From NCBI GenBank assembly GCA_039182865.1, contig JBCDBX010000099.1:1-6189 (forward strand): a stretch of 6,189 nucleotides of DNA. The letters are read 5' to 3'. The notes beneath the pieces were generated by a model that was not told the origin of the DNA, did no database searches, and saw only the letters and a program-made list of their open reading frames with translations. Of the stretch, positions 1-5,653 are shown piece by piece; within the stretch, counting starts at the first letter, position 1, and every line of letters starts with the position of its first letter. The DNA is from UBA1858 sp039182865 (GTDB lineage: Bacteria > Pseudomonadota > Gammaproteobacteria > UBA4575). The translations under genes and the position numbers were made by a program.

Positions 1-4
1 GGGA

Positions 5-38
5 TTTGCTCTAAAAATGATAATTTAGATATAGCAGA
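5..38 (-). other. Imperfect stem-loop just downstream of the cupin gene
   Basis: Bases 7-15 (TGCT then CTAAA) can pair with 24-28 (TTTAG) and 33-36 (AGCA), leaving an 8-base loop and a 4-base bulge at 29-32; a TA pair and a wobble pair may extend the base. It starts 3 bases past the cupin stop codon. On the minus strand no run of T follows it, so it lacks the hallmark of an intrinsic terminator. It could be a weak 3'-end RNA hairpin or a chance pairing in AT-rich DNA. Confidence 0.2.
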
Positions 39-40
39 AT

Positions 41-460
41 CTAGTGACAATATTCTTCTGCTCTTTCATCATCCATCATGATGGTATTCGGAACACCTTC
101 CGCCCCAGCATAAAAAACAATGATTTCAGCGGGCCCACCGACCGCCATACCACGATGCATTGTTTTCATTACCTCAATTGTTGAGTGTCCTTCTTTCAAT
201 ACTGTCTTGTCGCCATTGGCTGTTTCTACCTCTATATCACCCTTAAGTACGTAGGCCATTGTTGGAACGGGGTGACAGTGATATGGTACTTCTTTTCCTT
301 CTTCTAATTTTAAGATAAAAGAAGTTACTTCAGCCTTACCCTCTGGATAATAAATTTCGCCACCATCCCATGAGGTCGTTGCGTCTAAAAGCGTGTCTGC
401 ATAAACAACCGATAACCACAATAGCAAGCTAATCACTAGGAATATTTTTGATTTATACAT
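41..460 (-). CDS. Secreted single-domain cupin protein, three-histidine metal site
   Basis: A 139-residue protein of the small cupin (double-stranded beta-barrel) type; substrate unknown. Residues 1-21 look like a Sec signal peptide: Lys3 and Lys5, a hydrophobic core about 6-20, and a VYA/D cleavage site after Ala21, so the mature protein is probably periplasmic. Cupin motif 1 lies at about 55-74, with His61-Cys62-His63 then a VLKG turn; the usual motif Glu is Thr67. Motif 2 has correctly spaced His102 but lacks the PxG. His61, His63 and His102 would form the metal site. A FYAG segment follows at 116-119, and the chain ends in Cys138-His139. The start at 460 is chosen because it begins the signal peptide directly. 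An upstream in-frame ATG at 496 would add 12 polar residues and overlap marC. A weak AAGAG sits 12 bases upstream. The gene begins 22 bases after marC, implying co-transcription. The fold is well supported; the function is not predictable. Confidence 0.85.
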   Translation of the reverse strand: MYKSKIFLVISLLLWLSVVYADTLLDATTSWDGGEIYYPEGKAEVTSFILKLEEGKEVPYHCHPVPTMAYVLKGDIEVETANGDKTVLKEGHSTIEVMKTMHRGMAVGGPAEIIVFYAGAEGVPNTIMMDDERAEEYCH

Positions 461-482
461 ATGTTGTTGTTGCTCTTGGCTA

Positions 483-1118
483 TTAATGCAGGCCAAATGC
501 GCCTTGTATGCCGGTAATTAACATCTGTACACCAATAACGGCAAGTATCATACCCATCAATCGAGTAATCACTTTAATCGCGTTTTGACCTAAGAATCGC
601 GTTATAGATTCACCTACAACATATGTAATCCATGTGATGATACACATAAGGCCATACGCACTAAGCACACGTATAACTTCATCGGTTGATGATTGCGCAG
701 CAAAATTCATTACCGTAGCAATTGATCCAGGTCCCGCTAACATAGGGAGTGCTAATGGAGTTATTGCAATACCTAGTGATGCATCAAGACTATTTTCTCG
801 ATCACCTTCAGCCGGCGAATGAACTGAAGACTGCTCACCTTGCAACATGTGATAACCAACCAATGCAATCAAACAGCCTCCAGCAATTCTAAATGCAGGC
901 AAGGTAATGCCAAACACGTTAAATATTTCTCTTCCTACTAGCGCAAACACCGCGATGATCACAAAAGCAAGTAATACAGCGTGCGTCGCCACCTTACGTT
1001 TAGTGGCATTATCCACACCATCCGTTAATGCAAGAAATAACGGCGCATTTGCAATAGGATTCATGATGGCAAAAAAAGCCATAAACACTGTTGCAAAATG
1101 AATAGTGGAATGATCCAT
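483..1118 (-). CDS. MarC family integral membrane protein
   Basis: This is a full-length (211 residues) member of the MarC/UPF0056 family of inner-membrane proteins. The family was named after a gene beside the E. coli mar locus, but the early link to multidrug resistance was not upheld and its role remains unknown. Family signatures seen are the NPIANAP segment at residues 20-26 in the first helix, the ITPLALPMLAGPGS segment at 119-132, and a C-terminal helix with RLMG...IGVQML at 186-200. About six hydrophobic segments are visible, near 8-30, 45-65, 72-92, 115-137, 150-170 and 187-207, with a polar, Ser/Glu-rich loop at about 94-112. The ATG at 1118 lies 4 bases after the hydrolase stop, with no clear Shine-Dalgarno, so translation may be coupled to the upstream gene. 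Family assignment is firm; any specific transport function would be a guess. Confidence 0.93.
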   Translation of the reverse strand: MDHSTIHFATVFMAFFAIMNPIANAPLFLALTDGVDNATKRKVATHAVLLAFVIIAVFALVGREIFNVFGITLPAFRIAGGCLIALVGYHMLQGEQSSVHSPAEGDRENSLDASLGIAITPLALPMLAGPGSIATVMNFAAQSSTDEVIRVLSAYGLMCIITWITYVVGESITRFLGQNAIKVITRLMGMILAVIGVQMLITGIQGAFGLH

Positions 1119-1122
1119 AAAT

Positions 1123-2079
1123 CTATTGAATGAAGTTAATGATGATCTTAGCTACTTGCTTAGTAGACTTGGGTGATAAAATATCACCCGCCAAGTTGTG
1201 ATGATGGGGATCTTCGGTATCTTCAAATTCCGCCAGCTCTTTTTTATCACTACCTATTTTTTCGAATATAGACATTGTCTCTTTAACATCTACTACTGTA
1301 TCTTCGGGCGATATGATCATCAGCATGGGAGTTTTGATTAGCTTAAAATCTAAACTACGCACATATCCTATCAAACCTTTTAAAGGCAATAAAGCGCGTG
1401 TTGGGTAACAATGTGTCCAGTATTTTTCATGCTGTGGATTTTGAGATTTTCTACATATCTCTTTACCAACTGCCAACTCCGCAATCTGCGCTCCCCATGG
1501 CCACATTAAAAATCTTGAATCACGATCGGCAAGTCTAAAACTAGGCGAAATCAGCACATAGGCTTCCACATCTTTTGAGGTCGCTTGGCTTGACAACCAG
1601 AATGCTAACGCGCCTCCCGCCGACATCCCAATGACAATCACTTTATCACCAATGCGGCGACCAATTTCTAATGCTTCATGTGCATCATTCACCCATTTAT
1701 TAACGTTGCCTTCGAGCATGGCTTCAGTAGTACGGCCATGACCCGTCAGTCGGGTATAAAATAAGTTCGCACCTAGTTGTTTTGCAACGATATCTGAAAG
1801 TGGTGCGGATTCCTGACGCGTTGCGGTAAACCCATGAAGATAAACTACTGATAAGGGTGTTTTTTCTCCCGTATTACCAGTCCAAATAATCTTTTTCTCA
1901 GTATTGGGTTTTATATCCTTAAACTCAGATTCGGAATTATCAAGATACACATCCAAATCCTGTGGCAATTCTAACGGAGTAATACTCGTATCTATTTCAA
2001 CCTTAGGCCCCACCAAGAAAACAACTGACGCAACTAGTAACAAAAGCACAAGTGACATTATTAATAGTTGAGCAAGCAT
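1123..2079 (-). CDS. Membrane-anchored alpha/beta hydrolase (lipase/esterase-like)
   Basis: A 318-residue serine hydrolase of the alpha/beta fold, resembling the Hydrolase_4 / monoacylglycerol lipase-carboxylesterase group. Residues 4-24 form one strongly hydrophobic segment with no typical cleavage site, probably a signal anchor. The catalytic domain starts near 76 with the oxyanion-side motif YLHGF (His82-Gly83). It continues through RLTGHG (110-115) and the nucleophile elbow GMSAG with Ser153, then a variable lid region about 180-245. The likely acid is Asp260 in SPEDT. The catalytic His should be one of the His292-294 run (PHHHN). All triad elements are present, so the enzyme should be active; the substrate (lipid, ester or peptide) cannot be told. 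The gene lies 15 bases after copA and 4 bases before marC. No good ribosome-binding site precedes the ATG at 2079. An alternative ATG (residue 8) would shorten the anchor. Topology is ambiguous because charges flanking the helix are few. Confidence 0.88.
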   Translation of the reverse strand: MLAQLLIMSLVLLLLVASVVFLVGPKVEIDTSITPLELPQDLDVYLDNSESEFKDIKPNTEKKIIWTGNTGEKTPLSVVYLHGFTATRQESAPLSDIVAKQLGANLFYTRLTGHGRTTEAMLEGNVNKWVNDAHEALEIGRRIGDKVIVIGMSAGGALAFWLSSQATSKDVEAYVLISPSFRLADRDSRFLMWPWGAQIAELAVGKEICRKSQNPQHEKYWTHCYPTRALLPLKGLIGYVRSLDFKLIKTPMLMIISPEDTVVDVKETMSIFEKIGSDKKELAEFEDTEDPHHHNLAGDILSPKSTKQVAKIIINFIQ

Positions 2080-2094
2080 AGAAAGATAAGATAA

Positions 2095-4476
2095 TTAAAT
2101 TGTGATTTTTGTATTGCGCAAACGCAGCGAGTTAGCAATAACCGATACCGAACTAAAACTCATCGCGACTGCTGCAATCATAGGTGATAATAAAACTCCA
2201 AAGAAAGGAAATAAAACACCGGCAGCGATAGGTACGCCAAGCAAATTATATACAAATGCAAAAAACAAATTCTGTTTGATATTACGCATGACTGCATGAC
2301 TTAGCTCAAATGCTTTGATTATGCCGTGCAAGTTACCATTGACTAGTGTGATTTCTGCGCTCTCTATCGCAACATCTGTCCCAGTTCCCATCGCAATGCC
2401 AATATTCGCTTGCGCCAATGCTGGTGAATCATTTATCCCGTCGCCCGTCATCGCCACAACTTTGCCTTGCGACTGCAACTCTCTCACTTTATTTAGCTTA
2501 TCTTCAGGCAAACATTGCGCATGGAATTCATCTAAATGTAATTGTTCGGCTACTGCTTGCGCAGTATTTTGATTATCACCTGTCATCATGATCACATGAA
2601 TACCCTGATCACTCAGGTTTTTAATCGCATCACGACTATTCATTTTGATAGCATCCGTTATCGAGATATAACCTTTAATTTTATTATCAATAGCGATAAA
2701 CGAAATCGTCTTGCCTGATTTTTGGTGATTCGATACTTCATCTGATAAAAAATCACCGATAGTGATCTCATTCTGCCTCATAAGCTTCTCATTACCTACA
2801 GCCACTTGATGATTATCCACAACCCCGATGATCCCTTTTCCCATGACGGCAGAAAAGTCTTTAACGCTTAACAAATTATTATCATTGGAATATTTTACAA
2901 TAGCTTCTGATAGCGGATGCTCACTATACTGGCTCAGCGAAGCAATTAGTTTTGTTATATACGTTTCATTCTCATTATCATGCAAATATAGATGCTCAAC
3001 CGAAGGTTTACCCTCAGTGATGGTGCCTGTTTTATCGGTAATTAACACATCTACTTTATGTAGTGTTTCGAGCGCTTCAGCATTCTTAACTAATACCCCT
3101 AATTGAGCACCTTTCCCCACACCCACCATAATGGACATAGGTGTTGCTAAACCTAATGCACATGGACAGGCAATAATTAATACTGCAACAGCATTGATAA
3201 ACCCATACACCAATGCGGGTGACGGTCCATATACTGACCAAATAATAAAGGTAGTGATAGCAATCAGTACCACAGTCGGCACAAAATATTTTGCGACCTT
3301 ATCCGCAAGTTTTTGTATTGGCGCACGCGAACGACTTGCTTGATTGACCATTTCAATGATCTGAGAAAGCAGTGTATCACTACCCACTTTGCACGCTTGC
3401 ATAACAAAGGATTGCGCTCCATTAATGGTTCCCGAACTCACCCTATCACCCACTGTTTTATTAACGGGAATTGGCTCACCACTAATCATAGACTGATCTA
3501 CACTGCTGCTTCCTTCAATGACTTCACCATCCACTGGAATCTTATCGCCAGGTTTAACTCTTAAATGATCGCCAACTTTGACATCATCTACAGAAATAAC
3601 CTCATCCAATCCATTAACAATTTTCGTCGTTGTGGATGGTGCTAAATTTAGTAATGCTTTAATTGCGCTTGAAGTCTTACTATGTGCTCTCGCTTCGAGT
3701 AACTGACCAAGCAGCACCAAGGTTAAGATAACGACCGTTGCTTCAAAATATAAATGCATACTGCCACTTGCTGATTTGAATTGTTGTGGAAAAGCATCCG
3801 GAACAACTAGCCCTAAGACACTAAATGCAAATGCAACACCCGTTCCAATACCAATTAGTGTGAACATGTTTAAATTCCAGCTCACAATTGATTGAAATGC
3901 TCGCGTATAAAACATGCGACAAACATAGAGCACAGGGAGCGTGAATAAAAATTGCATCCAGTTCCATGCGGCTTGCGGCAATAATTGCGGCAGAGGATTA
4001 CCAGGTATCATCTCACTCATAGAGATAACAAACACAGGCAAGGTGAATAAAACAGCCGCCTTCATTTTACTTATCAATGCGTCATACGCTTTAGTCTCAG
4101 CAGATTGACCATTACTGCTTGAACTTGCTTGTTCAAGCAAATCCATGCCGCATACGGGACAGTCTCCTGGTTTGGGATAAGTTTTATCGCCCTCACAATG
4201 CATTGGGCAATAAAAGATGCCGCTTCCGGTTGATGTAGGTTTTGCTTGTGCGACGGGTTTTTCTGATGGAAGATAAATTCTATAGTTTAAGTCATCATTG
4301 ATTAACGCTTGCTGCAATTTATCTAATGGCACATGCGAGGACATTTCAATGATTGCATTACCATCACTTAGATCTATATCTATGTTCTCGATGGCATCTA
4401 TTTTATGAAGTGCTTTAGTGGCACTGGCCTTACAATGTTCACACTGCATGCCAGAAATATGAAATTGATGAATCAT
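2095..4476 (-). CDS. copA: Cu(+)-exporting P1B-type ATPase CopA
   Basis: A 793-residue heavy-metal P-type ATPase that uses ATP to pump Cu(+) out of the cytoplasm. Order of domains: an HMA domain (about 1-70) with the GMQCEHC site (Cys12, Cys15); a second Cys-rich heavy-metal-binding module (about 88-113) with CPMHC and CPVCGM (Cys90, Cys94, Cys106, Cys109); a Ser-rich linker; then the pump core. Core motifs are the actuator SGEP (332-335), the membrane CPC (437-439), the phosphorylated Asp481 in DKTGT, the nucleotide-binding EHP (519-521), TGD (632-634) and GDGIND (678-683). Tyr743-Asn744 in helix 7 and MSFSS (772-776) in helix 8, together with CPC, are the determinants of the Cu(+)-specific P1B-1 subgroup. 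About eight membrane segments are visible. Nothing essential is missing. The start at 4476 leaves 28 bases after ybeD, with a modest CGGAA ribosome-binding site. No adjacent copper regulator or CopZ-type chaperone gene is in the window. Silver export is also plausible. Confidence 0.95.
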   Translation of the reverse strand: MIHQFHISGMQCEHCKASATKALHKIDAIENIDIDLSDGNAIIEMSSHVPLDKLQQALINDDLNYRIYLPSEKPVAQAKPTSTGSGIFYCPMHCEGDKTYPKPGDCPVCGMDLLEQASSSSNGQSAETKAYDALISKMKAAVLFTLPVFVISMSEMIPGNPLPQLLPQAAWNWMQFLFTLPVLYVCRMFYTRAFQSIVSWNLNMFTLIGIGTGVAFAFSVLGLVVPDAFPQQFKSASGSMHLYFEATVVILTLVLLGQLLEARAHSKTSSAIKALLNLAPSTTTKIVNGLDEVISVDDVKVGDHLRVKPGDKIPVDGEVIEGSSSVDQSMISGEPIPVNKTVGDRVSSGTINGAQSFVMQACKVGSDTLLSQIIEMVNQASRSRAPIQKLADKVAKYFVPTVVLIAITTFIIWSVYGPSPALVYGFINAVAVLIIACPCALGLATPMSIMVGVGKGAQLGVLVKNAEALETLHKVDVLITDKTGTITEGKPSVEHLYLHDNENETYITKLIASLSQYSEHPLSEAIVKYSNDNNLLSVKDFSAVMGKGIIGVVDNHQVAVGNEKLMRQNEITIGDFLSDEVSNHQKSGKTISFIAIDNKIKGYISITDAIKMNSRDAIKNLSDQGIHVIMMTGDNQNTAQAVAEQLHLDEFHAQCLPEDKLNKVRELQSQGKVVAMTGDGINDSPALAQANIGIAMGTGTDVAIESAEITLVNGNLHGIIKAFELSHAVMRNIKQNLFFAFVYNLLGVPIAAGVLFPFFGVLLSPMIAAVAMSFSSVSVIANSLRLRNTKITI
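4116..4139. repeat. Perfect 9-bp inverted repeat inside copA
   Basis: TGCTTGAAC at 4116-4124 is exactly complementary in reverse to GTTCAAGCA at 4131-4139, with a 6-base spacer. It lies in the copA region that encodes the Ser/Gln-rich linker between the Cys-rich module and the first membrane helix (about residues 114-121). In the mRNA it could fold into a stable hairpin. No T-run follows on the minus strand, so it is not a terminator. It may be chance: roughly one such 9-bp stem every few tens of kilobases is expected. Confidence 0.4.
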
Positions 4477-4484
4477 GAGTATGA

Positions 4485-4489
4485 TTCCG
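4485..4489 (-). promoter_or_regulatory. Probable ribosome-binding site of copA
   Basis: On the minus strand the purine-rich CGGAA stands 9 bases (counted from GGA) before the copA ATG at 4476. It is the only reasonable Shine-Dalgarno-like stretch in the 28-base ybeD-copA gap and supports that start, which also places the HMA motif at the usual distance from the N terminus. The match is partial. Confidence 0.4.
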
Positions 4490-4493
4490 CTAT

Positions 4494-4515
4494 TGGCTTA
4501 TATTTTATAGAGCCA
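4494..4515 (-). other. Stem-loop spanning the ybeD stop codon and the ybeD-copA gap
   Basis: The arms TGGCT (4494-4498) and AGCCA (4511-4515), continued by TATA (4499-4502) and TATA (4506-4509), form a 9-bp stem with one bulged base (4510) and a 3-base loop. It covers the end of ybeD. On the minus strand it is followed by ATAGCGG rather than a T-run, so it is not a standard rho-independent terminator. It might mark an mRNA processing or stability boundary between the housekeeping block and copA, or be fortuitous. Confidence 0.3.
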
Positions 4516-4798
4516 TAATAACATGTGGACATTCAGTTATTGCTGCACATACTCTGTCTAATTGCTCTCGATCACGCGCAATAATAACAACGGTATAACT
4601 GACATATTTTTCATTTTTACTAGGCGTTTGTTTTGTTGACGCCCAATCCTCACGCGGCACATGCTCTTCGATAACGCGTTCCACGGCTGCAATAAATTCA
4701 AGATGATTATTGCCAAACATCTTGATCGGAAACTCACAGGGGTAAACTAAGCCTTGCGGTTCTTCCTCTGAGTGTCCGTTCCCATTAGCCTGTGACAT
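4505..4798 (-). CDS. ybeD: YbeD family protein (DUF493)
   Basis: A 97-residue cytoplasmic protein of the YbeD/DUF493 family, which has an ACT-like alpha/beta fold resembling small regulatory domains; its exact role is not established. Family marks are YPCEFPIKMFG at 19-29, a helix of the FIAAVERVIEEH type at 35-46, the SKNEKYVSYTV strand at 60-70, and a final helix and strand ending in PHVIMAL (91-97). It is about ten residues longer than the E. coli protein because of a polar, probably disordered N-terminal tail (1-16, Gly/Asn/Glu-rich). The ATG at 4798 lies 3 bases after the dat stop with no strong ribosome-binding site nearby, suggesting translational coupling. In many gammaproteobacteria ybeD sits between dacA and lipB-lipA; the dacA side is kept here, but lipB is replaced by copA. 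Family assignment is firm. Confidence 0.93.
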   Translation of the reverse strand: MSQANGNGHSEEEPQGLVYPCEFPIKMFGNNHLEFIAAVERVIEEHVPREDWASTKQTPSKNEKYVSYTVVIIARDREQLDRVCAAITECPHVIMAL

Positions 4799-4801
4799 AA
4801 T

Positions 4802-5653
4802 TTAATTTTGTTTGCGCGCCTGAAAGCTATCAAACACTTGCTTCCATAGTGGACCAGGTTTGCCGCTCCCTACTGCTTTACCATCTAAGGTCGTAATTGG
4901 CATACATTCTTTAGTAGAACTCGTTATCCAGACCTCATCTGCTGTTCGTAATATTTCTTCAGTGGGCGCTTGTTCTGTTAACGGGAGATTATTTTCATTG
5001 ATTAGATCTACAACCACATCACGTGTAATGCCTGGCAGAATTAAATTATTCTTTGGCGCACTATGTATATGGCCATCTTTAACCACAAACACATTACTTG
5101 CTGAGCCTTCTAATACCATTCCATCTCGAATGATAATAGCTTCGTGCGCATCACTTTCCGCTGCCTTTTGTTTTTTCAACACGTTTGCTAACAAACTTGT
5201 AACTTTGATATCGCATCGATCCCAACGCATATCTTTCACGGTCACGGCATTTAAACCCTTTTCATATGACTCAGCGGGCATCGATGGCCACGCACCAATC
5301 ATCGCAAATACCGTAGGCATCACGTTAGCAGGAAATGCATGATCTCTGGGGGCTACGCCACGCGTAACCTGTATGTACACATACAAATCATTCAGACCAG
5401 ACTTCTGAACAAGTTGATTTACAATATTAGTCCAGCCTGCATCATCATAAGGACTGTTTATTTCAATTTGATCAAGACTGCGCTTTAATCGAGTCAAATG
5501 TCCATCAAGATAAAAAGCTTTCCCATTGTACACAGGTATCAGTTCATAGATTGCATCACCAAATATAAATCCACGGTCAAGCGCAGAAACTTTGCAATCT
5601 TCTAATGGTGAATACTCTCCATTTAAATAAGCTATGGATCCAGGCAAACTCAT
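4802..5653 (-). CDS. dat: D-amino acid aminotransferase (D-alanine transaminase)
   Basis: A 283-residue PLP-dependent class IV (fold type IV) aminotransferase in the cytoplasm. It should catalyse D-alanine + 2-oxoglutarate = pyruvate + D-glutamate. The PLP lysine is Lys150 in the CDIK motif; Glu182 in LEGSASN contacts the cofactor nitrogen and Arg55 its phosphate. The three residues that hold the substrate carboxylate in the Bacillus D-amino acid aminotransferase all have counterparts: Tyr36 (FGDAIYE), and Arg103 and His105 (PRDH). This favours a D-amino acid enzyme over the related IlvE or PabC (aminodeoxychorismate lyase). NLILPGITRD at 203-212 is another family block. The length matches the family. 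The ATG at 5653 overlaps the dacA stop in ATGA, and ybeD follows after 3 bases. Its position beside a D-Ala carboxypeptidase suggests it recycles released D-alanine into D-glutamate. Substrate range is inferred. Confidence 0.92.
   Translation of the reverse strand: MSLPGSIAYLNGEYSPLEDCKVSALDRGFIFGDAIYELIPVYNGKAFYLDGHLTRLKRSLDQIEINSPYDDAGWTNIVNQLVQKSGLNDLYVYIQVTRGVAPRDHAFPANVMPTVFAMIGAWPSMPAESYEKGLNAVTVKDMRWDRCDIKVTSLLANVLKKQKAAESDAHEAIIIRDGMVLEGSASNVFVVKDGHIHSAPKNNLILPGITRDVVVDLINENNLPLTEQAPTEEILRTADEVWITSSTKECMPITTLDGKAVGSGKPGPLWKQVFDSFQARKQN

Noticed and set aside
461..496. Longer cupin start at the ATG at 496
   Set aside because: It would add 12 polar residues (Gln-rich) ahead of a good signal peptide and overlap the end of marC. 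The ATG at 460 gives a normal signal peptide and avoids the overlap.
634..1101. Two plus-strand open frames opposite marC
   Set aside because: They mirror the hydrophobic codons of marC and have no domain or start signal of their own.
2102..3564. Five plus-strand open frames of 65-92 codons opposite copA
   Set aside because: They are antisense to the conserved ATPase core, show no family motifs and have no supporting ribosome-binding site.
4477..4504. Copper-responsive (CueR-type) promoter ahead of copA
   Set aside because: The 28-base gap has no CueR-like dyad of the ACCTTCC...GGAAGG kind, nor clear -35/-10 elements. A promoter inside ybeD cannot be excluded, but none was recognised.
4860..5342. 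160-codon open frame on the plus strand opposite dat
   Set aside because: It lies wholly within dat, which has complete family motifs on the other strand. The plus-strand translation is low-complexity Ser/Thr/Ile-rich with no recognisable domain.
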